64,000 nt of DNA. It comes from CAXBOO01 sp963977425 (GTDB lineage: Bacteria; Bacteroidota; Bacteroidia; Flavobacteriales_D; Luteibaculaceae). The stretch spans positions 186,001 through 250,000 of the forward strand of contig CAXBOO010000001.1 of assembly GCA_963977425.1 (NCBI GenBank), read 5' to 3'. The position numbers and the translations under genes were made by a program. Positions 53,734-62,277 of the stretch are shown here, piece after piece. The stretch's first letter is position 1. The number at the start of each line of letters is the position of its first letter. The notes under the pieces were generated by a model, which was given only the letters and a program-made list of their open reading frames with translations, was not told where the DNA came from and ran no database searches.

Positions 53734-55086
53734 TTATTGTATTTCACTGAAAAACATATCATCTACCCGTTTGTATTGAGCAATTTTCAAAGCATATTCT
53801 CCTTCTAATGTTTGATATTGCGACAATACAACTTTTTCATAGCCCAGTTTCTCAGCTTCTTTTAAACGCAAATCAATTTTTCCTACAGGTCTAATTTCTC
53901 CACTCAATGCTATTTCGCCAATAAACAAAACCTTTGGCGGTAAAGCCATGTCGCTAGCCGATGATAAAATACAGCTAACAACGGCTAAATCCAATGCCGT
54001 ATCGGCCGTTCGGAAACCTCCAGCTAGGTTCAAAAACACGTCTTTTGCACCGAGTTTAAATTGACATCTTTTTTCGAGTACAGCCAAGAGCATATTCAAT
54101 CGTTTTACATCGAAACCAGTGGCCGATCGTTGTGGCGTTCCGTAAACAGCAGATGAAACTAAGGCTTGAACTTCTAGCACTAGTGGTTGTACACCTTCTA
54201 GTACCAAACCATGGGCAACGCCACTCAGGTCGTCAGAAAAAGAATTGAGTAAGTAATCTCCAGGCGAATCAATGTGTTTCAAACCTTCTTTACCCATATC
54301 GTAAAGGGCAATATCGTGCACCGAACCAAAACGGTTTTTGCGGCAACGCAGCATGCGGAAATAGTTGTTTCTGTCGCCTTCAAATTGAAGTACAACATCC
54401 ACCATATGCTCTAGTATTTTAGGGCCTGCGAGCTGACCATCTTTGGTGATGTGACCTACCAATATAATGGGAACATTGGTATTTTTTGCATACTCTATTA
54501 GAGCCGCTGTACACGCTCTAATTTGTGAAATACTACCAGGCACGGATTCTATGTACCCACTATTCAAAGTTTGTATAGAATCAATAATTACCCATTGAGG
54601 TTGGGTGCGTTTGAGTTGTATTTGTACTTCTTCTAAGCTGGTTTCGCTCAGCAATAGTATTTGCTCTTCGTTGCCTTTTACCCTGCCCGAACGCATTTTG
54701 ATTTGCGCCATGCTCTCTTCTCCAGAAACATACACGCAATTGGCTTCGCTTTTTAAAGCGTTTTGCAGCAATAAGGTTGATTTTCCTATACCTGGGTCAC
54801 CACCAAGAAGTACAACACTACCTTTTACTAGGCCTCCGCCCAAAACTCGGTTAAGTCCCTCGTCAAATAATGGTAGGCGCTCATCTTCAACATTGTCTAT
54901 TTTATGCAATGGCACCAAACCTTTCTTTGGAACGTCAAAAACTTGTCGCTCTTGTTGTTTGTTTTTTGGTGTTTCTAGTACCTCAATGATGCTGTTCCAA
55001 GCTTCGCATTGTGGACATCTCCCGAGCCATTTTGGACTGCTGCTTCCGCAGTTTTCGCAAACAAATATGCTTTTCGTTTTAGCCAA
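53734..55086 (-). CDS. radA: DNA repair protein RadA
   Basis: The 450-residue RecA-like ATPase helps process recombination intermediates. The N-terminal zinc finger is CENCGSSSPKWLGRCPQC, Walker A is GDPGIGKST, the RadA-specific KNRFGS motif is in the middle, and a Lon-like C-terminal domain (LNLAGGFRTAD) follows. The likely start is a TTG at 55086; it overlaps the nucleotidyltransferase stop by 8 bases and no ATG lies nearby upstream. Confidence 0.95.
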   Translation of the reverse strand: MAKTKSIFVCENCGSSSPKWLGRCPQCEAWNSIIEVLETPKNKQQERQVFDVPKKGLVPLHKIDNVEDERLPLFDEGLNRVLGGGLVKGSVVLLGGDPGIGKSTLLLQNALKSEANCVYVSGEESMAQIKMRSGRVKGNEEQILLLSETSLEEVQIQLKRTQPQWVIIDSIQTLNSGYIESVPGSISQIRACTAALIEYAKNTNVPIILVGHITKDGQLAGPKILEHMVDVVLQFEGDRNNYFRMLRCRKNRFGSVHDIALYDMGKEGLKHIDSPGDYLLNSFSDDLSGVAHGLVLEGVQPLVLEVQALVSSAVYGTPQRSATGFDVKRLNMLLAVLEKRCQFKLGAKDVFLNLAGGFRTADTALDLAVVSCILSSASDMALPPKVLFIGEIALSGEIRPVGKIDLRLKEAEKLGYEKVVLSQYQTLEGEYALKIAQYKRVDDMFFSEIQ

Positions 55087-55591
55087 TGTTTTTGATTTTT
55101 TCTATGAACGAAGTTGTGGAATATCCTTCTAAAAATTCGATAACTTCTACCGAACCACCATAGTTTTTAACTTCCGTAGAACCTACTATGTATTGTTTAT
55201 GCGATGAATCGCTAATGTTGGGGTCGTAATCAGCACCCTTTACTAAAATGTCGGGTTTCAACGAAACGATTAATTCAAGTGGTGTGTTGGAATCGAACAG
55301 GCAAATAGCATCTACACTATGCAAAGCTGCTAACATAAACGAGCGAACTTCTTGATTGTTGATTGGGCGTTCTTTTCCCTTGTTTTGCGCTTTTACAGAA
55401 GCATCGGTATTGAGTCCAATAACGAGCTTAGTACCTAAAGCTTTTGCTTCAGCCAAATAGGCGCAATGTCCGGGGTGTAGAATATCGAAACAACCGTTGG
55501 TAAAAACAATCTTTTCGTTGCGTAATCGCCAAGAATGGATGCGCTTAGTTAATTGCTCCGGTGTGAAGCTCTTCGGATGTGTTAACGCCAT
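55079..55591 (-). CDS. Cytidylyltransferase-like nucleotidyltransferase (RfaE2/HldE C-terminal type)
   Basis: The 170-residue protein has the nucleotidyltransferase signature TNGCFDILHPGHCAYLAEAK and PINNQEVRSFMLAALHSVD, then LVKGADYD. It is closest to stand-alone RfaE2, D-glycero-beta-D-manno-heptose 1-phosphate adenylyltransferase, for inner-core LPS; a glycerol-3-phosphate cytidylyltransferase is possible. Its ATG overlaps the flippase gene by 47 bases, which is long but the N-terminus fits the family. No other heptose gene is in the window. Confidence 0.85.
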   Translation of the reverse strand: MALTHPKSFTPEQLTKRIHSWRLRNEKIVFTNGCFDILHPGHCAYLAEAKALGTKLVIGLNTDASVKAQNKGKERPINNQEVRSFMLAALHSVDAICLFDSNTPLELIVSLKPDILVKGADYDPNISDSSHKQYIVGSTEVKNYGGSVEVIEFLEGYSTTSFIEKIKNIG

Positions 55592-56585
55592 TAGAGTCTA
55601 CTTTTTTGACCAATATAGGCAATAAAATAACCGACAATAATCCCCAAAATAAGAGCAGTGCTGTTTGACCAATCCACAGTACCCATCCAAAGGCGTAACC
55701 ATAGATTTGATCAATACCATACAGCATTAAGATTTGGGCAATGATCAATGGGTAGATACCTATTCCGCCTGGCACTAAAATAATGCCAACAGAACCAAAT
55801 ACTAAGCAAGACAAACCAGCCAAAACACCAAGTTCTTTAAGTTCTGTTACTGCTGGGAAACTTACCCATACCATGGCCAAGTACATGAACCAAATGAATA
55901 CGGAATGCGCAATAAATAACCAAGGGTTTTTTACTTTGAAAGCGCTTTTTAGACCTTGATAAAAACCCAAAACAAGGTTTTTAATTTTATCGTATACTTT
56001 TTGAAGAGCAGGGTGCTTTCTAAAGAAAAACAAAATAGCTGCTGCTAACAAACCAATACCTGCAATGATTGGTAGAGTGTAGTTGGTGCCACCTTCTTCA
56101 GGTTTCAAAACATTGATAGCTTCCAATCCTTCTAAGATTTTATCGAATTGCAAAAGGCATGTAATGGCAAAAGTTAATCCAAGGAAAACCAAATCCAAAG
56201 CGCGTTCGGCAATTACAGTTCCAAAACTTTTTTCGATTGGAATGTTTTCATAACGCTTAAGAATGGCGCAACGACTTACTTCACCTAATCTTGGAACAGC
56301 CAAGTTGGCAAAGTACATAATCATGATAGCGAAAAAAGTACTCAAAACTCGAGTTTGATAACCTATAGCATCTAAAAGTTGGCGCCAGCGTAAAGCTCTG
56401 CTCAAATGCGATAATGTCCCCAAAAGCATAGACAATAGTATCCAACTATAGTTAGCATTTTTTATAGCTGTTATGATTTCAGCTTTGTCTTCCTCGCTAA
56501 GTTTATTGATGAATAAAAAAATGAGCCCAATACCAAAGGCAACAAAAACAAGAATCTTCAGAACTTTAAGTATGGAGCTTTTCAA
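55545..56585 (-). CDS. Lysylphosphatidylglycerol-synthase-like transmembrane protein (UPF0104/flippase type)
   Basis: The 346-residue membrane protein has about eight helices. FLFINKLSEED, LSRALRWRQLLDAIG, NLAVPRLGEVSRC and VPGGIGIYPLI are the typical motifs of the family that includes MprF flippase domains and AglD-like proteins. It may flip or help make a lipid. It starts with TTG at 56585, six bases after the panD stop, as no ATG is available before the first helix. In Bacteroidota this gene often follows panD, but the link in function is not clear. Confidence 0.87.
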   Translation of the reverse strand: MKSSILKVLKILVFVAFGIGLIFLFINKLSEEDKAEIITAIKNANYSWILLSMLLGTLSHLSRALRWRQLLDAIGYQTRVLSTFFAIMIMYFANLAVPRLGEVSRCAILKRYENIPIEKSFGTVIAERALDLVFLGLTFAITCLLQFDKILEGLEAINVLKPEEGGTNYTLPIIAGIGLLAAAILFFFRKHPALQKVYDKIKNLVLGFYQGLKSAFKVKNPWLFIAHSVFIWFMYLAMVWVSFPAVTELKELGVLAGLSCLVFGSVGIILVPGGIGIYPLIIAQILMLYGIDQIYGYAFGWVLWIGQTALLLFWGLLSVILLPILVKKVDSNGVNTSEELHTGAIN

Positions 56586-56590
56586 AGGCG

Positions 56591-56944
56591 TTAGTCTATA
56601 AGTTTATTGGTAGCAGTATCTGGGAAAACCAACTTTGGTTTGAAAGTTTTGGCCTCTTCTGTTGTCATCATTCCATAGGCAATGATGATAAGGATGTCGC
56701 CAACTTGAGCTTTTCTAGCTGCAGCTCCATTTAAGCAAATTTTACCCGATTTTCTTTCACCCGTAATGACGTACGTTTCTAGTCTTTCGCCATTGTTGTT
56801 GTTCACAATTTGCACTTTTTCACCCTCAAGCAAGCCAGCGGCATCCATTAAGTCTTCATCAATGGTGATGCTGCCTATGTAGTTAAGATTCGCTTCGGTT
56901 ACACTCACGCGGTGTAGCTTCGATTTTAAAAGGGTAACAAACAT
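56591..56944 (-). CDS. panD: Aspartate 1-decarboxylase
   Basis: The 117-residue proenzyme makes beta-alanine from aspartate for pantothenate. Self-cleavage occurs between Gly24 and Ser25 in YIGSITID, giving the pyruvoyl group. Tyr in ITGERKSG region and AYGMMTTEEA are also seen. It lies 10 bases after panC in one operon. Confidence 0.96.
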   Translation of the reverse strand: MFVTLLKSKLHRVSVTEANLNYIGSITIDEDLMDAAGLLEGEKVQIVNNNNGERLETYVITGERKSGKICLNGAAARKAQVGDILIIIAYGMMTTEEAKTFKPKLVFPDTATNKLID

Positions 56945-56954
56945 GGGCGCAAAA

Positions 56955-57797
56955 TTAAGCTTTTATAGCAACATTATCTATGAGGCGTACGCTGCCCAGA
57001 AAAACTGCAGCGAAGACTCTAAGACTTTCATTAGAATTGGCAGAAGCCGCTTTTAGTGTTTGGCTATTGGCAACGGCGATATAGTCTATTTTAAAACCTA
57101 ATTTTTCCAAACGTTGCGTTTCGAAATTCAAAATAGAATCTCCTTTAGAACGGTATTGGGCAGCAATGTTAATCAAACTGACATTGATTTCTTTGGCCGT
57201 TTCTAATTCAGTAGTACTTAATAATGCATTTCTGCTGCTTAAGGCTAGTCCACTTTCCGATCGGCTTGTAGGTATGGCTTTGATTTCTAAATCAGGAAAA
57301 TATTGGGCGCTAAGAAATCGAATCACTGCAAGTTGCTGAAAGTCTTTTTCTCCGAAATAGGCTTTACTGGGTTTAATTTGATGAAAAAATTGATGTACAA
57401 CATCGATTACACCTTGGAAATGACCAGGCCTATGCTCGCCTTCTAGCTCGTTTTCAATTCCGTTTAAGTTGACCGAAATACTTTTGAAATCTTCTAAAAA
57501 CAATTCGTCAGGAGAAGAAGGTGCGTACACTATAAGATCGTTGCTTAAACTTTGAAGCAATTCGCAATCTTTTTTCAAAGATTTTGGATATTTCTCAAAA
57601 TCAGCGGCATCGTTGAACTGCCTTTTGTTGACAAAAATACTCACGATAACGTGCTCATTTTGAGTCAAAGCTTCTTTTACCAACCGCAAATGACCTTGGT
57701 GCAAACTTCCCATGGTTGGGACAAAGCCCACATTTTTGCCGTTGTTGATAATTTTTAAGACGCTCTTTAAGGCGCGTGCATTCTCGATTAATTGCAT
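56955..57797 (-). CDS. panC: Pantothenate synthetase
   Basis: The 280-residue enzyme condenses pantoate and beta-alanine. It has VPTMGSLHQGHLRLVK (HIGH-like), VSIFVNKRQF, GEHRPGHFQGV, YFGEKDFQQL and the RSESGLALSSRN KMSKS-like region. It is divergent from the glycogen synthase gene and starts the panCD-flippase operon. The position 15 residue is Asn in a NVGFVPTM start that fits the family. Confidence 0.96.
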   Translation of the reverse strand: MQLIENARALKSVLKIINNGKNVGFVPTMGSLHQGHLRLVKEALTQNEHVIVSIFVNKRQFNDAADFEKYPKSLKKDCELLQSLSNDLIVYAPSSPDELFLEDFKSISVNLNGIENELEGEHRPGHFQGVIDVVHQFFHQIKPSKAYFGEKDFQQLAVIRFLSAQYFPDLEIKAIPTSRSESGLALSSRNALLSTTELETAKEINVSLINIAAQYRSKGDSILNFETQRLEKLGFKIDYIAVANSQTLKAASANSNESLRVFAAVFLGSVRLIDNVAIKA

Positions 57798-57821
57798 AGT
57801 CTAGAGCCCTAAAAAGGCGGC

Positions 57822-57829
57822 CAAAAGTA
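57822..57829 (-). promoter_or_regulatory. -7 box for panCD
   Basis: On the minus strand TACTTTTG fits TAnnTTTG, 24 bases before the panC ATG. No -33 TTG was seen. It lies next to the opposite promoter at 57837-57867, so the two would overlap. Confidence 0.4.
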
Positions 57830-57836
57830 AAAAAAC

Positions 57837-57867
57837 TTGATAAACTGCCCGTATTTTAGTAATTTTG
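57837..57867 (+). promoter_or_regulatory. Promoter for glycogen-synthase-like gene, DUF4270 gene and glmS
   Basis: TTG at 57837-57839, a 20-base spacer and TAATTTTG at 57860-57867 give a full -33/-7 pair, 23 bases before the ATG at 57891. Confidence 0.66.
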
Positions 57868-57890
57868 CAGCACTTAAATCATTCGTATCT

Positions 57891-58715
57891 ATGGATAATG
57901 TAAGAATTCTCTACATTTCTCACGAAATCTCACCGTACAACGTCTCTGATGCTGGCGATATCGTACAAACCTTAGCAAGCAAAATACAAGGAAAGAAAAA
58001 AGAAATCCGTGTATTCATGCCTCGTTTCGGTTCTATTAACGAACGCCGTTTTAGTCTACACGAAGTACAAAGATTAAGTGGAAACAACGTAGAAGTAAAT
58101 GATAGCGACCACCCTGTAGTGGTGAAGGTAGCTTCTCTTCGCGAGAAAAAAATGCAAGTATATTTTATCGACAACGATGAATACTTCAAGCGCAAATTTG
58201 TTTTTGCTGATAAAGAAGGAAACTGGTTTGATGATAACGATGAGCGTGCTATCTTTTTCGCAAAAGGTGTTCTAGATGCTGTAAAGCGTCAAGGTTGGGC
58301 TCCAGATATTATTCATTGCAATGGATGGATGTCGGCATTAGTGCCAATGATGCTTAAAAAAGTGTTAAAAGACGACCCGCATTATACCAATGCCAAAGTA
58401 GTATTTACTGCGCATGAAGGTGATATGGATAAAACCATCAATCCAGAATTGATTGGTAAATTGAAGATGGAAGGTTTTGTTGATGCTGATTTAGAAGGTC
58501 TTCAAGATCCGAGTATATCTAACATGAACCTAAAAGGTCTTGAGTTTGCTGATGCAATTGCTGAAGGAGCTGAAGGTGTTTTTGAAAGTTTGAAAGTTAA
58601 TCCAGAAAATTATGACAAAACGGTATTGCCGTTTTCTGAAATTGATGGAAATTTGGTGGACGCATACAATAATATGTATGACACCGTTTTAGCAGGAAGC
58701 GAAATTACTGCGTAA
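57891..58715 (+). CDS. Glycogen/starch synthase-like protein, N-terminal domain only
   Basis: The 274-residue protein looks like the N-terminal half of a GT5 glycogen synthase: ILYISHEISPYNVSDAGDIVQTL (the KxGGLxDV-like start without the Lys-Gly-Gly), RVFMPRFGSINERR and DIIHCNGWMSALVP. The C-terminal GT-B half that binds ADP-glucose is not encoded; the next gene is DUF4270. Complete enzymes have about 470 residues. Such short proteins are found in many Bacteroidota before DUF4270 and glmS, so this is likely a real family, not a recent break. The catalytic role is doubtful. The start is the ATG at 57891, placed correctly after the promoter. Confidence 0.85.
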   Translation: MDNVRILYISHEISPYNVSDAGDIVQTLASKIQGKKKEIRVFMPRFGSINERRFSLHEVQRLSGNNVEVNDSDHPVVVKVASLREKKMQVYFIDNDEYFKRKFVFADKEGNWFDDNDERAIFFAKGVLDAVKRQGWAPDIIHCNGWMSALVPMMLKKVLKDDPHYTNAKVVFTAHEGDMDKTINPELIGKLKMEGFVDADLEGLQDPSISNMNLKGLEFADAIAEGAEGVFESLKVNPENYDKTVLPFSEIDGNLVDAYNNMYDTVLAGSEITA

Positions 58716-58729
58716 CTACAACATTGTAT

Positions 58730-60058
58730 ATGAACAAGTGTTTAATAGAACGGAGAGCCGCATGGTTTTCCGTTCTTTTTTTAGGGATTATTTTGGCTGG
58801 TTGCAAAAAGCCAAGTGAGGTAATTGGAGATAATTTAGTGTCTGATGCCGAACGATTGGGATTGGCAATAACGGATACGGTTTCTATTCAAATGAGAACG
58901 GTTGAAGAAGATAGTCTGCGTTCGGATGAATTGAGTGTGTTGCAAATTGGCGCATACAACGATTTAGAAACAGGGTCTTTCAATATCGCATCAAGCATGC
59001 ATTTGAGATTGAGTTCCAATGATGTTGATTTCGGTACGCCCTCTAACATTGTTGTCGATTCAGTTCGATTATTATTGGCTCATAATGCCTTGAGTTTTTT
59101 GGGTGATAGTACTTATAATCTTCAATTGACAGCCAGAGAACTGGAAACAGAAATAGTTTACGATAGCAACTATTATACGACCACCGAAATCAAAACAATA
59201 GGTGATAATATTTTGGTGCCTAATGCAAACGGATATACCATTAATCCTCAAACACCAACTGTATACGGAGAGGATTCACTTCAAGTGCCAGTTTTGGTAT
59301 TGCCAGTAAACAAAAGCTTTGCAGAAAAAATAATCGCAAAAAGTGGAAGTGTTGAATTAAGCGATAATGAAAATTTCGTGCAATTCATGAAAGGAATTCA
59401 GATAAAAGCTGAAGCAACACCAGGAGCAGGACAAGGATTTGTTTTTGGTGTTAATCCAAACAGTATTTATAGTGCCATGTACATTTATTACCGCGATACT
59501 ATATTACAAGATACTGTTCGATTTGATTTGAATATCAACAACCAATCGGCAACAGTTACCAGTATTGATGCTGATTTTACGGGCTCAACCGTAGCGACAC
59601 ATTTAGCCGATACAAACCTTACTGTTTCAACAAGTTTCGTGAAATCGGGTGGATTGCTAAAAACGGTAATGAAATTACCTTACTTAGAGTCTTTTAGAGA
59701 GTTGGATGGTATGGCTGTAAATCAAGCACAATTAGAATTGCCATTAGCACAACACAATGAAGGAGTTGAAACTCCTCACACCAAGTTATTCTTGTCGGTA
59801 TACAATACCAACAACGATTTGGTAGTAGCTCCAGATATTTTACAAGGGGAAGCATTTTTTAGTGGTGAAATAGTTGGCGATAAATACGTTTTTAGAATAA
59901 GCCAATACATTCAACAAGTATTGCGAGGGACATATCCTAATCTAGGAATTCACATTGTAGCTAGGAATTCAGGAATTACATCCAACAGAACAATATTATC
60001 TACTGAAAATTCACTTACTTCAAAACCGAAATTAATCATCACTTATTCCAGATTTTAA
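58730..60058 (+). CDS. DUF4270 family lipoprotein
   Basis: The 442-residue protein has a lipoprotein signal with a Cys in LAGCKKPSEVIG, then the DUF4270 features GAYNDLETGSF and a long beta-rich domain ending in PNLGIHIVARNSGITS and SKPKLIITYS. The family is Bacteroidota-specific, with no known function; an outer-membrane location is likely. ATG 58730 is preferred; a TTG six bases upstream is in frame. It lies 14 bases after the synthase-like gene and 3 bases before glmS, so the three probably share a transcript. Confidence 0.92.
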   Translation: MNKCLIERRAAWFSVLFLGIILAGCKKPSEVIGDNLVSDAERLGLAITDTVSIQMRTVEEDSLRSDELSVLQIGAYNDLETGSFNIASSMHLRLSSNDVDFGTPSNIVVDSVRLLLAHNALSFLGDSTYNLQLTARELETEIVYDSNYYTTTEIKTIGDNILVPNANGYTINPQTPTVYGEDSLQVPVLVLPVNKSFAEKIIAKSGSVELSDNENFVQFMKGIQIKAEATPGAGQGFVFGVNPNSIYSAMYIYYRDTILQDTVRFDLNINNQSATVTSIDADFTGSTVATHLADTNLTVSTSFVKSGGLLKTVMKLPYLESFRELDGMAVNQAQLELPLAQHNEGVETPHTKLFLSVYNTNNDLVVAPDILQGEAFFSGEIVGDKYVFRISQYIQQVLRGTYPNLGIHIVARNSGITSNRTILSTENSLTSKPKLIITYSRF

Positions 60059-60061
60059 CTT

Positions 60062-61903
60062 ATGTGTGGCATTGTAGCTTATTTGGGTCAAAAACAGGCG
60101 TTTCCTGTTATCGTTAATGGTCTTAAAAGACTAGAGTATAGAGGATATGATTCTTCTGGTATTTCTGTCTTGCATAATGGCGAAGTGCTCAACCATAAGA
60201 AAAAGGGTAAAGTGACTGAAATGGAAAGCACTTGCCCTGAAGAGTTTAAGGATGTTAGCGTAGGTATAGGTCACACGCGTTGGGCAACACACGGTATACC
60301 GTCCGATAGGAATGCGCATCCACATTTATCTGAAGATGGTGCTATGAGCATTGTTCATAATGGAATCATCGAAAACTTCGATACCATTAAAACACAGCTA
60401 ATAAAAAGAGGGTATACCTTTCATTCGGATACGGATACTGAGGTATTGGCGTATTTAATTTCAGATGTTTTAAAAAACGAAAAAGTATCACTTTTTCAGG
60501 CTGTACGTTTGGCACTTACTCAAGTTGTAGGAGCTTACGCTATCGTCGTAATGCACAAAGATTTCCCAGGCCTTTTGGTCGCTGCTAGAAAAGGAAGTCC
60601 GCTAGTGATTGGAATTGGTGATGATGAATATTATTTAGCTTCTGACGCTACACCAATAGTAGAGTTTACTAAGGATGTGGTTTATCTTGAAGAAGAAGAA
60701 ATTGCAGAAGTATCGTTGGAAACAGGGTTGAATATTAAAACCCTTAAAAATGAAGAAATAAGCCCTTTCATTCAAAAGATTGAAATGGAGCTTGAAGCCA
60801 TCGAAAAAGGTGGTTACGAACACTTCATGTTAAAAGAGATTTTCGAGCAGCCTAGAGCTGTTGCTGATTGTTTAAGAGGACGTTTGTTAAGCAAGAAAGG
60901 CTTAATAACTATGCGTGGTTTGCAAGAGCATGCCAATACGTTTAAAAATGCCGATCGCTTGATCATAATTGCTTGTGGTACATCATGGCATGCTGGATTG
61001 GTGGCTGAATACTTTATTGAGTCTTTAGCAAGAGTACCTGTTGAAGTAGAGTACGCTAGTGAATTCAGATACAGAGACCCTATTATTACTCCAAAAGATA
61101 TTGTAATAGCCGTAAGTCAATCAGGTGAAACAGCTGATACTTTAGCAGCATTGAAAATGGCGAAAGAGCGTGGAGCTACTATTTTTGGTATTTGCAATGT
61201 TGTAGGGAGTAGTATTTCACGTTTAACCGACGCTGGTGCATACACTCATGCTGGACCAGAGATTGGTGTGGCATCTACTAAAGCATTTACATCTCAACTT
61301 GCGGTATTGAGTCTTTTAGGCTTAGCTATTGCAAATGAAAAAGGCAGCATAACGACATCTAGATTCCATCGTTTGATGCTTGAATTGGAAGAATTGCCAA
61401 GTAAAATTCAAAGAATTCTTGAGAAAGCTGATGACTCTAAGATAATTGCCGAAGCAGTAAAAGATTCAACTAACGCTTTATTCTTAGGACGAGGCATTAA
61501 TTTCCCTATCGCTTTAGAAGGCGCCTTGAAATTAAAAGAGATTTCTTACATCCATGCAGAAGGGTATCCAGCTGCTGAGATGAAGCATGGTCCTATAGCA
61601 CTAATTGATGAGCATATGCCTGTCTTTGTTGTGGCGAATAAAGGAACATCGTATAAAAAAGTATTGAGTAACATACAGGAAGTAAAAGCAAGAAAAGGTA
61701 AAGTAATAGCTGTAGTAACCGAAGGGGATACGCAAGTAAAAGCTTTAGCCGATTTTGTATTTGAAGTACCTGATACCGATGAGCTGTTGACGCCATTATT
61801 GACGGTAATACCATTGCAACTAATATCTTACTACATCGCTGTATATAGAGGATGTAATGTAGATCAGCCAAGAAACTTAGCCAAATCGGTTACGGTCGAA
61901 TAA
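60062..61903 (+). CDS. glmS: Glutamine--fructose-6-phosphate aminotransferase
   Basis: The 613-residue enzyme makes glucosamine-6-phosphate for peptidoglycan and LPS. The N-terminal Cys2 (MCGIVAYLG, nucleophile after Met removal) starts the glutaminase domain, with RLEYRGYDSSG and GHTRWATHG. Two SIS domains follow, with ACGTSWHAG, SQSGETADT and the C-terminal LAKSVTVE. Its last 14 bases overlap the converging TM2 gene. No glmS ribozyme is present; only three bases separate it from the DUF4270 gene. Confidence 0.97.
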   Translation: MCGIVAYLGQKQAFPVIVNGLKRLEYRGYDSSGISVLHNGEVLNHKKKGKVTEMESTCPEEFKDVSVGIGHTRWATHGIPSDRNAHPHLSEDGAMSIVHNGIIENFDTIKTQLIKRGYTFHSDTDTEVLAYLISDVLKNEKVSLFQAVRLALTQVVGAYAIVVMHKDFPGLLVAARKGSPLVIGIGDDEYYLASDATPIVEFTKDVVYLEEEEIAEVSLETGLNIKTLKNEEISPFIQKIEMELEAIEKGGYEHFMLKEIFEQPRAVADCLRGRLLSKKGLITMRGLQEHANTFKNADRLIIIACGTSWHAGLVAEYFIESLARVPVEVEYASEFRYRDPIITPKDIVIAVSQSGETADTLAALKMAKERGATIFGICNVVGSSISRLTDAGAYTHAGPEIGVASTKAFTSQLAVLSLLGLAIANEKGSITTSRFHRLMLELEELPSKIQRILEKADDSKIIAEAVKDSTNALFLGRGINFPIALEGALKLKEISYIHAEGYPAAEMKHGPIALIDEHMPVFVVANKGTSYKKVLSNIQEVKARKGKVIAVVTEGDTQVKALADFVFEVPDTDELLTPLLTVIPLQLISYYIAVYRGCNVDQPRNLAKSVTVE

Positions 61904-62243
61904 ATTTTTCGTGATTGAATAAGAAAAACTTGTCGTGCTTTAGCAAGTGCAAGTTTTCTTTTTTAGTCAGAATTATAGTAACTAAATCTACCAAAGGAAG
62001 AAACCCAAGTCCTCCACCAAGAGTAACGCAATAAATAATTGGTGTAGATGCTTTTTTTCGGAGCAACAATCTGTGGCCTCCGACAATTCCAGTACTGATT
62101 GTACTGATAATTAGCTCTGATTTTTTGATTTCGCCTAGTTCAAGTACGGATTTTGGCGACGAGTCGTCGATTATTTCAGTCTTTTGAGCGAAAAGATATA
62201 TTGAAATACAAGAAAACAAAAAAGTATAAAAAAAGCGTACCAT
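61890..62243 (-). CDS. TM2-domain protein with signal peptide
   Basis: The 117-residue product has an N-terminal hydrophobic segment (MVRFFYTFLFSCISIYLFAQ, likely signal peptide), then a TM2-like module: GGHRLLLRK, then TLGGGLGFLPLVDLVTIIL as second helix. TM2 proteins are small membrane proteins of unknown role. The ATG at 62243 stands in the loop of a terminator hairpin; the frame is open to 62303 but that start overlaps the superoxide dismutase gene by 26 bases and puts a polar stretch before the signal. It converges on glmS with 14 bases overlapping. Either it is transcribed by read-through from sod or the true start lies further in. Confidence 0.7.
   Translation of the reverse strand: MVRFFYTFLFSCISIYLFAQKTEIIDDSSPKSVLELGEIKKSELIISTISTGIVGGHRLLLRKKASTPIIYCVTLGGGLGFLPLVDLVTIILTKKENLHLLKHDKFFLFNHEKFIRP
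61924..61965 (+). terminator. Terminator for glmS inside the converging TM2 gene
   Basis: AAAACTTG at 61925-61932 pairs with CAAGTTTT at 61950-61957; inside, TGCT/AGCA give a second short stem; a T-run follows. It overlaps the 3' end of the TM2 gene on the other strand. Confidence 0.55.
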
Positions 62244-62258
62244 AAGTACGCTTTTTAA
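62228..62258 (-). terminator. Terminator after superoxide dismutase, containing the TM2 start codon
   Basis: GCGTAC at 62235-62240 and GTACGC at 62246-62251 form a perfect stem (11 pairs including the flanking A and T residues) with loop CATAA. On the minus strand it ends in a T-run, 20 bases after the sod stop. The ATG of the TM2 gene is in the loop. Confidence 0.82.
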
Positions 62259-62277
62259 CTCATTCCAAATTGAAATA

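Noticed and set aside
54605..55132. Open frame of 175 codons, Ser/Pro-rich, opposite radA
   Set aside because: It mirrors the conserved RadA ATPase core; composition is unlike a real protein.
60059..60061. Search for a glmS ribozyme upstream of glmS
   Set aside because: Only three bases separate glmS from the preceding gene, so no ribozyme can be present there.
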